Below are positions 55,224 through 64,000 of a stretch of 64,000 nt of DNA, in pieces. How positions within the stretch are numbered: position 1 is the stretch's first letter; each line of letters starts with the position of its first letter. This stretch comes from Deltaproteobacteria bacterium (GTDB taxonomy: Bacteria > Desulfobacterota > Desulfuromonadia > Geobacterales > JAJYBI01), in contig JAJYBI010000017.1 of assembly GCA_021779095.1 (NCBI GenBank), positions 1-64,000 of the forward strand, written 5' to 3'. The translations under genes and the position numbers were made by a program. Under the pieces are notes generated by a model, which saw nothing but the letters and a program-made list of their open reading frames with translations, made no database searches and was not told where the DNA came from.

Positions 55224-56186
55224 TCACACCACCCTGATGATGAATTCGGGACAGGCCGCGCCGCAGTAGCCACAGAGGATGCACGCCTCCTCGTCCACCC
55301 GGGCCGTGCCGTCCACCACCGACAGCGCATGGTTGGTACAGGCATCGATGCAGACGCCGCACCCCTTGCAGAACGCCTCCATGATCCGGAGCCGGCGGCG
55401 CTTTTGTTCCAGCTCCTCCCAGACCGCCGGTTCCGGTGCAATCCCGCTGAAGAGCGCCACGTTCGCGTCGATCTCTCCCTCCGAGAGCATGCCGATGGCG
55501 ATGCCGTGCACGCCGGCAAGCCCCAGCACATAGGCAAAGCTCTGCCGTGCCTCGGCGATGAGGTTCCCCCCGGCCAGCGCCTTCATGGCATAGACGCCGG
55601 TCCCCGTCCGGGCACAGGCGGCGATGGCGTCGGCCATCTCTTCCGCCGTGCCGTCCAGGATCCCCATGCCGATCCGGTTGATGAGCGGATGGACCACCTC
55701 GATCTCCGGGTGGTCCGCGGCGGCGCGGATGGCGGCGATGTAGTGGGAGGAGAGCCCCACGTGACCGATCTTCCCCTCCGCTTTCATCCGGAGCAGTTCC
55801 TCCAGCACCTCCGCCCGTTCCGTGAACGGATCGCGGACGCGGGCGCCGTGCAGGTGGATGATGTCGACCCGTTCCCGGCCCAGTTCCCTGAGTGCACGCT
55901 CCACGTGGGCGCGGGCGATCTCTGCCGTATTCGCGTGGGTCTTGCTGGCGATGACGACGGGGCCGGCATACCCCGCCAACGCCTCACGCACGTGGGGATA
56001 GCTGCCGTACAGCTCAGCCGTATCCAGCATGGTGACACCTCGTTCCAGGGCATGCCGGATGAGCCGTCCCCCCTCCGCAGGGGACAGGTTTGCCTGGAGC
56101 GGACCGAGGGGAAGGGTGCCGAAAACGAGCGGCGAGATACGCAGGCCGGTACGGCCGAGGATTACCTGATGCATGCTGACCTCCAT
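55224..56186 (-). CDS. aldo/keto reductase fused to ferredoxin-like domain
   Basis: LGRTGLRISPLVFGTLPLG, MLDTAELYGSYPHVREAL; CKGCGVCIDACTNHAL and CILCGYCGAACPE. Confidence 0.88.
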   Translation of the reverse strand: MEVSMHQVILGRTGLRISPLVFGTLPLGPLQANLSPAEGGRLIRHALERGVTMLDTAELYGSYPHVREALAGYAGPVVIASKTHANTAEIARAHVERALRELGRERVDIIHLHGARVRDPFTERAEVLEELLRMKAEGKIGHVGLSSHYIAAIRAAADHPEIEVVHPLINRIGMGILDGTAEEMADAIAACARTGTGVYAMKALAGGNLIAEARQSFAYVLGLAGVHGIAIGMLSEGEIDANVALFSGIAPEPAVWEELEQKRRRLRIMEAFCKGCGVCIDACTNHALSVVDGTARVDEEACILCGYCGAACPEFIIRVV

Positions 56187-56258
56187 AGGATATGGGGATA
56201 GCAGAACTGCGGGGCGAGCGCAAGCAGTATTCGGCCCGCTGTGGAGACATCTGCAGAC

Positions 56259-56289
56259 AAAAAAAGAGGCAGCGCGGATGCGCTGCCTC
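56259..56289 (-). terminator. intrinsic terminator
   Basis: Minus GAGGCAGCGC-ATCC-GCGCTGCCTC followed by TTTTTTT. Confidence 0.8.
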
Positions 56290-56313
56290 GGTACTGCCTG
56301 CGTACTGTTACGG

Positions 56314-57363
56314 TCAGTGTTTTTCCACCGCCGGAGACCTGGCCGGGCCGTTCATCCTGATGGCGGCGGAGAACTCCATCCAGAAGATGAGGTAGATGGA
56401 GATCATCAGCGACAGGCCGATGTTGGAGTTTTCCGCCCCCAGCGCCTTGGTGAGGATGGGGGAGGCGAAGCCGGCCCCCAGGTTACCGGTAGCCCGCTCC
56501 AGCAGGTAGAAAACCGGCAGCGTCAGGGCGGTACCGACCACCATGATGGCGATGCCGCGGCCACGCTTCACCCAGTATTTCGGCGAGAATCCATACATCC
56601 GCATGAAGATGACGACCCAGATGATCCAGACGGAGTAGTCAACTGCGGCGTCGGGCAGGGCCAGCTTGTTCTTCACGAGGGCGACTTCCAGCACGGTGAC
56701 GATGGCCAGCAGGGCGAACATCCAGGTGAACTTCTCGTCCGCCTGGGTCTGCCATTTGCGGCTGTCCGGCGCGGCGGTCTCGTCGACACCGTGGTTGTGG
56801 GTCCCCAGCGCCGAGAAGAGGATGGCAAACCAGATCCCCGCGTTGTGGAACAGGAGCGAGGCGTGGCCGCCCGCCACATCGGCGATGCGGGACATCGGAT
56901 CGCGGGCGAAGTCGGCGGCGATCCGCATGAGGAACAGGTTGACCAGCACGGAACAGAGGATGATGACCGCGAGAGTCAATAGTCGTCGCGGCAGAAGATA
57001 GGGATCGATCCGGTCCGGGAAGCCGAGGATGAAGGCAAACCAGATCAGGTACATGATGAGCGGAATGCCGAAGCAGATGCCGTAGACGGCGTTACCGGCG
57101 AAGTCGCCCGCCTGGGCGTAGATGATATAGTGCTTGGACGGGTCAGGATCGGCATTGGCTTTCTTGACCACGTCCTTGTCCACCGACTTCACATAGGGGA
57201 GCAGCCCCATCATGTACCAACCATGGTCCCCCTGGGTGGTGTCGACGACCCAGTACTGGTTCCCCATCATCTCATCGAGTCCCTGGAAGACGCGCATACT
57301 GAAGGCGGCACAGAGCGTGACCACCACGAGAAGCAGAACGATATTTTTAAAACTCATAGGCAT
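56314..57363 (-). CDS. uncharacterised polytopic membrane protein
   Basis: Multiple hydrophobic segments (LLLVVVTLCAAFSM, VYGICFGIPLIMYLIWFAFIL, LLTLAVIILCSVLVNLFL); no family recognised. Confidence 0.7.
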   Translation of the reverse strand: MPMSFKNIVLLLVVVTLCAAFSMRVFQGLDEMMGNQYWVVDTTQGDHGWYMMGLLPYVKSVDKDVVKKANADPDPSKHYIIYAQAGDFAGNAVYGICFGIPLIMYLIWFAFILGFPDRIDPYLLPRRLLTLAVIILCSVLVNLFLMRIAADFARDPMSRIADVAGGHASLLFHNAGIWFAILFSALGTHNHGVDETAAPDSRKWQTQADEKFTWMFALLAIVTVLEVALVKNKLALPDAAVDYSVWIIWVVIFMRMYGFSPKYWVKRGRGIAIMVVGTALTLPVFYLLERATGNLGAGFASPILTKALGAENSNIGLSLMISIYLIFWMEFSAAIRMNGPARSPAVEKH

Positions 57364-57390
57364 GGTGATTTCCTCCGGTTGTCGTTGGTA

Positions 57391-57642
57391 CTATTCCTTG
57401 TGGGTGGTCCAGAACATGGAAACAGCATTAGCGGCAAACAGGCCGTAGAGCCACATGGTATTCCAGGCAGGTCCGGACCAGTGGCTGCCGCGACCGCCGC
57501 CGACGACGCCGGAGGCGATGATGATGCCGATCATCGCGGTGAAGGCCACCATGGCCACCGCGCGGAGGATGGCGCTGTTACGCCAGGTGTGCCGCTCAAG
57601 CTCTTCGATTCTCGCCAGCAGTTCAAGCTCTTTTTCGCTCAT
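57391..57642 (-). CDS. small two-TM membrane protein (83 aa)
   Basis: MSEKELELLARIEELERHTWRNSAILRAVAMVAFTAMIGIIIASGVVGG...; track start 57705 lacks an RBS, GGAGAAGATCA precedes 57642. Confidence 0.65.
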   Translation of the reverse strand: MSEKELELLARIEELERHTWRNSAILRAVAMVAFTAMIGIIIASGVVGGGRGSHWSGPAWNTMWLYGLFAANAVSMFWTTHKE

Positions 57643-57745
57643 TGATCTTCTCCTTTGACAGTGAAGTAAATACAAAAAACGTTGCAGCGCAGACTGCGGC
57701 TGCAATATACGGGTTATACGAAAAAAGACTGAGGTAATACAACAT
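57623..57745 (-). CDS. 40-aa single-TM microprotein
   Basis: MLYYLSLFSYNPYIAAAVCAATFFVFTSLSKEKINERKRA; RBS AAAGGAGAGCGCC-ATG; 20-nt overlap with the next gene. Confidence 0.5.
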   Translation of the reverse strand: MLYYLSLFSYNPYIAAAVCAATFFVFTSLSKEKINERKRA

Positions 57746-57770
57746 GGCGCTCTCCTTTCAGAATTTCATC

Positions 57771-57953
57771 TCAGACGGCAACGACGCCGTCGGGGAAACG
57801 GTCAAACAGTTCCTGATACTTGAGGCATTCTCCAAAGCGGCAACTGCAGAAGCGGATGATCATGTTCACATCGTGCGGTGAGATGTAGCCGCAGCCGACA
57901 TCGCAGTAGTCGTCACTTTTCCCGTAAAACGGGCAAACTACGTCTGGTGCCAT
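57771..57953 (-). CDS. small Cys-rich protein (60 aa)
   Basis: MAPDVVCPFYGKSDDYCDVGCGYISPHDVNMIIRFCSCRFGECLKYQELFDRFPDGVVAV: six or more Cys. Confidence 0.55.
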   Translation of the reverse strand: MAPDVVCPFYGKSDDYCDVGCGYISPHDVNMIIRFCSCRFGECLKYQELFDRFPDGVVAV

Positions 57954-58486
57954 GGTGTCCTCATCGACGTTAACTGCCGCAGTAGCCGGGGGGATGTCGT
58001 CACCATCCCCCCCCCGGCGGTATCTGCTGCGGGAATACTGACCAGCCACCGTAATAGCAACTTAAGTGCCAACACTCACCAGAACAAAACATTTCAACGA
58101 TTACAAAGCGTTAGACAATGACGAGACACATCTCGGCGGGAAATGGGCGGCAGGTTTTGCAGTATTGCGAAAATTCTCACCAGTAAGGAAGGAATCCGGT
58201 GAATGGCAGAAGGTGCCGTAGCGGGCCGCCGCACCAGATTGGCAAGCGATATCGGCATGTTGCTCATGACAGCAAAACAAAAGGACTGGTATTTGCCAAA
58301 ATGCGAGGTTGGAACGGGCGGATTCGCAGATTTGCAAAACAGCGAGAAGGATAGCAATTACAAACAGTTAACCTGCACGATGCGCGACAGGACCGCAACC
58401 ACTCCCGGGAAACGGGCATTGCGGCCGTCACGGTGTGGGGACATTGTCTACGGTCGCCTCTCCTTCGGCCGTATACGCGACAGGCA

Positions 58487-60100
58487 TCAGCGACGCCCGA
58501 CGATCCGATCCAGCAGGGCGCCCAGTTCGCTGATGCTGAACGGCTTCCTGATGGCACCGCAGAAACCGGCACCCTCGTAATGCGACATGACCGGATCGCT
58601 GGAATCGCCGCTTGCCACGACGATGCGGGCGGCGGGGTCAATCCCCGCGATCCGGCTCGCAGCCTCCTTGCCCCCCATCTCCCCGGGGATGGTCAGGTCC
58701 ATGATCACGACATGGAACGGAGTTCCCGCCGCCAGCGCTTCCCGGTACAGCCTGACGGCCTCGGCCCCGTCACGGCACGGCGTCGGTTCGTATCCCAGTT
58801 CGGAGAGGACCATCACCAGCATGTCGATGATGTACTCCTCGTCGTCCATCACCAGCACCCTGCCGGTTCCGACCGACAACGGCCCCGTCTGTTCCGCATC
58901 CTGGGCCGGCACCACCGGTACCGCCGGAAGCAGTATCTCGATCGACGTCCCCTCACCCTCCCGCGAACGGACGCTGATCTCTCCCCCGTGATGCCTGATG
59001 ATGGAATAGACCGTCGCGAGCCCGAGGCCGTTGCCGTCTTTTCTGGTGCTGCCGTAGGGATCGAAGATCTTCCCCTGCTGCGCCTCAGGGATACCGCTTC
59101 CCGTATCCGACACGGCGATCCTGATTCTGGGCGATTCCCCGACGCGAGCGCCGTCCCGCGGAACGACATTCTCGGCAAGGAGGCCGACCGTGCCGCCATC
59201 CGGCATGGCCTGGTTCGCGTTCATCACCAGGTTGCCGATAACCTGGCCCAGCTGACCTTCGTCCACCTCCGCCGGCCAGAGATCATCGGCAATGTGCAGC
59301 TCGCACCGCACGTCTGAACCATCGAGCAGGGACAACGACGCATCCTTCAGGAGACGGCCCATCGGGGTCGGCTTCTTCACCGGCGCGCCGCCACGGGAAA
59401 AGAGCAACAGCTTCTGGGTGAGGTCCCGCGACCGCAGGGAGGCCTTCTGGGCGCGCTCCAGCAGCTCATGGGCCTTGTGGCCGGAGGGGACGAAGGCGAT
59501 TGCCAGTGAGAGGTTTCCCAGAATCCCCGTCAGCAGATTGTTGAAATCATGGGCAACCCCGCCGGCCAGGTCCGCCAGCGCCTCGTACTTCCGCGCCCGG
59601 AACCGTTCCTCGACTGTCCGAGTCTGTTCGGAAATATCCGTCGCAATCCCAAGGAAGCCCGAGATTTCGCCGGCTTCGCCACGGATCGGGGTGACGGTCA
59701 GGCGGACCCTGATCCTGCGTCCGTCCCTGCCGACGCAGCTCCATTCGCGTTCATCCGCTCCCGACAGGCGGGCACGCTCCGCGAGCGCCACAAAGCCGCC
59801 GACGGACCGCCCGGTTTCCCGCCCCATCTCCTCGCCGCGGACAGCGATCTCTTCCGGCAGGAGGAACCTGAGCGGCGTATGCCGGCCGACCAGTTCGTCC
59901 GCACCGTAGCCGAGCATCTTCTCCGCCCCCCGGTTGAACAGGGTGATGGTTCCCTCCGTATCCGTCGCAAAGATGGCCGTTTCGGTCGCGGCGTCGAGCA
60001 CCGCCTGCAGCTGTACGTTCGGAAATACCCGCAACGATCCCGACTCACCCCGTCGGTCCTTCTCAGCGCAGCCTGTGCGCTCTGTATCGTTGTCGCGCAT
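58487..60100 (-). CDS. PAS-domain hybrid histidine kinase with receiver domain
   Basis: GGVAHDFNNLLTGILGNLSLAIA, GNGLGLATVYSIIRHHGG, VLVMDDEEYIIDMLV; start MRDNDTERTG preferred over the track start 60301. Confidence 0.85.
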   Translation of the reverse strand: MRDNDTERTGCAEKDRRGESGSLRVFPNVQLQAVLDAATETAIFATDTEGTITLFNRGAEKMLGYGADELVGRHTPLRFLLPEEIAVRGEEMGRETGRSVGGFVALAERARLSGADEREWSCVGRDGRRIRVRLTVTPIRGEAGEISGFLGIATDISEQTRTVEERFRARKYEALADLAGGVAHDFNNLLTGILGNLSLAIAFVPSGHKAHELLERAQKASLRSRDLTQKLLLFSRGGAPVKKPTPMGRLLKDASLSLLDGSDVRCELHIADDLWPAEVDEGQLGQVIGNLVMNANQAMPDGGTVGLLAENVVPRDGARVGESPRIRIAVSDTGSGIPEAQQGKIFDPYGSTRKDGNGLGLATVYSIIRHHGGEISVRSREGEGTSIEILLPAVPVVPAQDAEQTGPLSVGTGRVLVMDDEEYIIDMLVMVLSELGYEPTPCRDGAEAVRLYREALAAGTPFHVVIMDLTIPGEMGGKEAASRIAGIDPAARIVVASGDSSDPVMSHYEGAGFCGAIRKPFSISELGALLDRIVGRR

Positions 60101-60414
60101 CTCTCCCCCTTTCATCAACGCCCCCCAAATCCGCCGGTTTCGGGCGGTCATACGGCGTGGCGCATGATACCATAGAACAAGTTGGTTACGCCAACCCAAC
60201 CTGCAAGCGGCGTCAGGAATCCGGCAGGAGCAGGTCGATGGACCCATCTTCGGGAGAACGTCCCCATGCCCCTCGCTGACTGACCGGGATGTCGTCCGCA
60301 TCGCAATAAACCGTGGATTTTCCCGGAATCCGTGGTATATGGAAGCGATGAAAAATGGGACGCACGTGTGCAGTGCGTACCGGTGCAGGGATGCACCAGG
60401 GAGGAGAACGTGGC

Positions 60415-60810
60415 ATGAGCGAGAAGACGGTCCTGGTGGTGGATGACGACGAGTTTGTCCTGTTCTTCGTCGAACGTGCGCTGCAGCACTTGGGCTATGC
60501 CGTTCTCTGCACCTCCAGTTGCGAAGAGGGGATCGAACTGTACGAGCAGCGTCATGCAGCGGGATCGCCGTTCTGCGCCGTCATCACGGACATCAGCATT
60601 CCCGGTGGCATGGGTGGAGAGGAACTCGTCGTCAGGTTGCGGGAGCGTTTTCCCGACGTGCAGGTCTTCGTCTCCAGCGGCCACCCGGAGGCCCCGTGCA
60701 TGCTGGACCCCAACCGCTTCGGCTTCGCAGGCTCCATCCACAAACCGGTCACCCTGGAATCGCTCACCAACGAATTCGTTCCGGTCCTGGAGCGCATGGA
60801 AACGGCATAA
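60415..60810 (+). CDS. single-domain response regulator
   Basis: MSEKTVLVVDDDEFVLFFVERAL...ITDISIPGGMGGEEL...FAGSIHKPVTLESL. Confidence 0.85.
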   Translation: MSEKTVLVVDDDEFVLFFVERALQHLGYAVLCTSSCEEGIELYEQRHAAGSPFCAVITDISIPGGMGGEELVVRLRERFPDVQVFVSSGHPEAPCMLDPNRFGFAGSIHKPVTLESLTNEFVPVLERMETA

Positions 60811-60829
60811 CGCCCGACCTGTTTGGGGG

Positions 60830-61294
60830 TTATCTCTTCTGCGGGGCGTCGCCTCCGGCAGAAAACGCCCTCCGGATCTCCTCCATCCGTCGCCGGTTCT
60901 TCCCCAGGTCCCACCAGCCGCTGCGCGATGCGGAACGTAGCTGGATGCTCCGGGCATCCCGGTCGACCAGAAACTCGCCGTCGTCGACAAATCCCAGCAA
61001 GGTGCGAAATTCCACCCGCAGATAGCCATCCCGCACCTCCACGATCCGTGTATCCTCCCTCCCCGCCAGTACACCGCGCAGCCTCTCCTGTGCGGCCTCC
61101 GGCGGACCGTCGAACGCGAACGGGGCGATGTGGTGCCGCTCGTCCGTAGCCATGCTGGAAACGCAGTTGGGCGATGCGGGACAGTCTGGCAGCGCTTCAC
61201 CGGCGGGCATGCCGTCCGCGACAGCGCTGCCGGCAACGGGATGGATGACGATGAGTGCCGTCATAAGCAGCATGGATTTCAGCACGAGGTTCAT
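60830..61294 (-). CDS. DUF1499 family exported protein
   Basis: Signal peptide; LPDCPASPNCVSSMATDERHHIAPFAF; VEFRTLLGFVDDGEFLVDRDARSIQLRSASRSGWWDLGKNRRRMEEIR. Confidence 0.85.
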   Translation of the reverse strand: MNLVLKSMLLMTALIVIHPVAGSAVADGMPAGEALPDCPASPNCVSSMATDERHHIAPFAFDGPPEAAQERLRGVLAGREDTRIVEVRDGYLRVEFRTLLGFVDDGEFLVDRDARSIQLRSASRSGWWDLGKNRRRMEEIRRAFSAGGDAPQKR

Positions 61295-61411
61295 GACCGC
61301 CCTCCCTTTACCGTTCATGGTACTCCCATTCGAAGCATAGTCCAGGGCGGCTCCACAACCTTGACATCCCCCCCCCGGGGGATACACTTTACGCGGAAGG
61401 AGGTGCGAACG

Positions 61412-61582
61412 ATGGGATGCGCATGCGGTACGACAACCAAGGAGCACGTCTGCAGCCTGAAAGCGCGGGGTGCAACGGAGGAGATCGAAAAGCTGGCCGT
61501 CGACGCGACCTTTCAGTGCGGCAACTGCGGGGCCAAGGTCAACTGCAAGGACAATGTCTGCAATCCTCAGCCGCTTGACTAG
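61412..61582 (+). CDS. small Cys-rich metal-binding protein (56 aa)
   Basis: MGCACGTTTKEHVCSLKARGATEEIEKLAVDATFQCGNCGAKVNCKDNVCNPQPLD, RBS AAGGAGG. Confidence 0.6.
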   Translation: MGCACGTTTKEHVCSLKARGATEEIEKLAVDATFQCGNCGAKVNCKDNVCNPQPLD

Positions 61583-61610
61583 ACGGGCCGAGAACTGGCG
61601 GCGTCAACAA

Positions 61611-61638
61611 GGCCTGCGGCGAGTTCGCAGGCTTTTTT
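61611..61638 (+). terminator. intrinsic terminator
   Basis: GCCTGCG-GCGAGTT-CGCAGGC-TTTTTT. Confidence 0.75.
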
Positions 61639-61662
61639 GTTGTAGGGTGACGGAGATGACAT

Positions 61663-62085
61663 ATGGAGCTGCCGTTCCTGGAAACCGGCGTCGAGATAAA
61701 CGCCCCGGCTGACGCAGCGTGGTTGGTCATCACGGATACCCGCCTCTGGAGCGAATGGCGACCGACGATCGTTGCGGTCGAGACCGACGAGCGGTTCATC
61801 CGGCTCGGATCGAAGGGATGGATTTCGACCGTTGCCGGCATGCGGCTGCCGTTCGTCATCACCGAGTACGAGCCTGGTCGCCGGTGGCGCTGGGCGGTAG
61901 GCGGAATCCCGGCCATCGGCCATCGGGTGGAGCCTATCGACCCGGCGCGGTGCCGGATGATGTTCGAGGTGCCGATCCTGGCGGCGGCGTATCTCCCCCT
62001 CTGCCGCGTCGCGGCGGTCCGTATCCGGCGTCTCCTGGACAACAGCGATCTTACCGATGCGGGGGCCATGCATCAGGAGGTTTGA
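61663..62085 (+). CDS. SRPBCC/polyketide-cyclase-like protein
   Basis: VEINAPADAAWLVITDTRLWSEWRPTIVAVE, ITEYEPGRRWRWAVGGIP. Confidence 0.7.
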   Translation: MELPFLETGVEINAPADAAWLVITDTRLWSEWRPTIVAVETDERFIRLGSKGWISTVAGMRLPFVITEYEPGRRWRWAVGGIPAIGHRVEPIDPARCRMMFEVPILAAAYLPLCRVAAVRIRRLLDNSDLTDAGAMHQEV

Positions 62086-62103
62086 TCCCGGTCCGCCCGT
62101 CGG

Positions 62104-64000
62104 TCACTCCCGCACGCCGGAGCACGTGCCCACCTCACCCGGCACGACAACGGGTTCCTGGGGTGCCGTAAAGAAGAACACCGCCCCCTCCCCGACATGC
62201 CCCTCGGCCCATATATCGCATCCGTGTCGCTGGAGGATGCGCTTTACGATCGCGAGCCCCACCCCGGTCCCTTCGTACTCGTTGTCCTTGTGCAGCCGTT
62301 GGAACACGCCGAACAGTTTTCCCGCATACGCCATATCGAAACCGGCTCCGTTGTCCCGCACGAAGCAGGCATGTTTCCCGTCGACAGTCGCCGTCCCCAC
62401 CTCGACGAGGGCATGTTCCGTGTTCTTCGTGTATTTCCAGGCGTTGTCCAGCAGATTTTCCATGACGATCCGTATCAGCCTGGAATCCCCGGCGATCCTG
62501 ATCCCCCGCTCGACCGTCCAGGCTACCTCACGGTCTGCAGCGGCGGTCGCCATGGTCGAACAGATTTCCTGGGCCAGCGCACTCAGGTCGATCGGCTCCA
62601 TGGTGACGGTGCCGCGGGGTATGCGCGAAAGGTTGAGCAGGTCATCGATGAGGCTCCCCATCCGTTTCGTCGCCCGGCAGATCCGGTCCAGATACGCCCG
62701 CCCCCCCTCCGGAATCAGATCGCCGTACTCCTCGAGGAATATCCTGGTGAAACCGTCGATGTGGCGGATCGGCGCGCGCATGTCGTGGGAGACGGAATAG
62801 CAGAAGCTCTCCAGCTCCCGGTTGATCTCCTCGTATTCCGCGGTCCGCTCCCGGACCCGGAGCTCCAGTTCCTCGTTGGATTTCACGAGGGCTTCCTCGG
62901 CCCGCTTGACGTCGGTGATGTCGCGGGAGATGCCGAAGAGGGCGGCGGGCTTGCCGTCAACGTCGTTCAGAGGGCCCTTCGTCACCAGGAACGTGCGGAG
63001 GTTCCCCTCCGCATCGGTGAGCGCCTCTTCGTATGTCCTCGCTGCCTTGCCGGCGATGATCGACCGGTCGCGTTCCCGGATTCTGCGCGCTTCCTGTAGC
63101 GGAAACAGGGTCGTATCATCCCGGCCGAGAACCTCATCCTCCGTTTTCCCGGTGAGACGGGCCGACGCGGCATTGAACAGCAGATACCGACCCTCAAGGT
63201 CCTTCACGAAGACGGCGTCCGAGGTCCCCTCGATGACCGCACGGAGCAGCTCCCGGTTTTCCCACAGCTCCCTCTCGGTACGTTTTCGCTCGGCAACCTC
63301 CGCGGCGAGCTGCCGGTTCTTCTCGTCCACGGCCTGCTCCCGCAGGGTCGTCTCCCGCAGGGAGCTGTTCAGCAGGGCGTTCCGCATATGCATGCGCTGG
63401 AAGAAGAGCATGCCGGCGAACACCAGAAGCGCCATGCCGCCGGTGGTGTAGAGCAGTCGCCGCGGTGCGCTGAAATCCAGCTGCTCGCTCTCCGGAAGAA
63501 ACTTCATCAGGGAGAGAGGGGTGTTGGCCACCGGCACCAGTACGGCGTACTCGCTCGCTACGGAGGATCGTCCGCCGGGGTCCGGCAGCCGAAAGGGGAT
63601 ACCCGGTTTGATGCCGGCGGGTATCGTCGTGGTTCCGGCAGGTATCAGGGACTTCACCTTGGGGGACAGATAGAAGAAATCGTTTCCGAAGGCCAAGGCC
63701 AGGGGGTGGCGAGCGGGCCCCGTTTCCGACCGGATGAAATACTGATAGACCTGGGCGCTGGATATCCAGCCGAGGACCTGGCCGACGTACCGTCCCTTGA
63801 AAAAACAGGGGGCCGAAACAACCATCCGGGACTGATCCGACGAGCGGTCCACGAAGAGGGTTGGTTTTGCGGTTTTCGGGGTAAGAAATCCGCGCCAGGA
63901 GGTGAGTGTTTTCTGGCGGGGCAGCAACCCACCGCTGTCATTCAGCAGCCTGCCGGAGGCGTCAATGAAGACGATCCGCTTGTAGATCGGCTTTCCGGCC
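62104..64000 (-). CDS. PAS-domain sensor histidine kinase with N-terminal extracytoplasmic sensor, 5' end beyond window
   Basis: FCYSVSHDMRAPIRHIDGFTRIFLEEY, NLLDNAWKYTKNTEHA, GTGVGLAIVKRILQRHGC; frame stays open to the right edge (IYKRIVFIDASGRLLNDSGGLLPRQKT). Confidence 0.88.
   Translation of the reverse strand, partial: AGKPIYKRIVFIDASGRLLNDSGGLLPRQKTLTSWRGFLTPKTAKPTLFVDRSSDQSRMVVSAPCFFKGRYVGQVLGWISSAQVYQYFIRSETGPARHPLALAFGNDFFYLSPKVKSLIPAGTTTIPAGIKPGIPFRLPDPGGRSSVASEYAVLVPVANTPLSLMKFLPESEQLDFSAPRRLLYTTGGMALLVFAGMLFFQRMHMRNALLNSSLRETTLREQAVDEKNRQLAAEVAERKRTERELWENRELLRAVIEGTSDAVFVKDLEGRYLLFNAASARLTGKTEDEVLGRDDTTLFPLQEARRIRERDRSIIAGKAARTYEEALTDAEGNLRTFLVTKGPLNDVDGKPAALFGISRDITDVKRAEEALVKSNEELELRVRERTAEYEEINRELESFCYSVSHDMRAPIRHIDGFTRIFLEEYGDLIPEGGRAYLDRICRATKRMGSLIDDLLNLSRIPRGTVTMEPIDLSALAQEICSTMATAAADREVAWTVERGIRIAGDSRLIRIVMENLLDNAWKYTKNTEHALVEVGTATVDGKHACFVRDNGAGFDMAYAGKLFGVFQRLHKDNEYEGTGVGLAIVKRILQRHGCDIWAEGHVGEGAVFFFTAPQEPVVVPGEVGTCSGVRE

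Overview
GC-rich chromosomal segment whose gene content resembles a Geobacter-type deltaproteobacterium (inferred from protein families, not tested). It carries many two-component and second-messenger signalling genes, a giant multiheme c-type cytochrome (about 33 haem-binding motifs by my count) followed by a beta-propeller/FN3 protein of about 2000 aa, a polyphosphate/phosphate locus (ppk, OprP-like porin, ppx, CHAD, SixA), glycogen synthase, and a partner-switching operon (CBS-SpoIIE, RsbW-like kinase, STAS, EAL). Main non-routine structures: (1) two near-identical GEMM-I riboswitches on opposite strands, each with an attached terminator and with A at the ligand-specificity position, as in the cGAMP (GEMM-Ib) class; one controls a 47-aa ORF, the other an outer-membrane beta-barrel gene. 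(2) An integron-type gene-cassette array at the left edge with two 63-bp attC sites and no integrase in view, next to a RAYT transposase. (3) A 172-bp MITE-like element with terminal inverted repeats and a perfect 8-bp target duplication. (4) Several 7-4-7 Pho-box-like repeats, some exactly 10 bp upstream of a -10-like hexamer. (5) A structured leader with an intrinsic terminator upstream of a Tat-exported PLP-fold deaminase/desulfhydrase-like gene. (6) Several decayed genes and several short ORFs absent from the ORF track. No rRNA, tRNA or CRISPR array was recognised. All family names come from reading motifs by eye; no searches were run.
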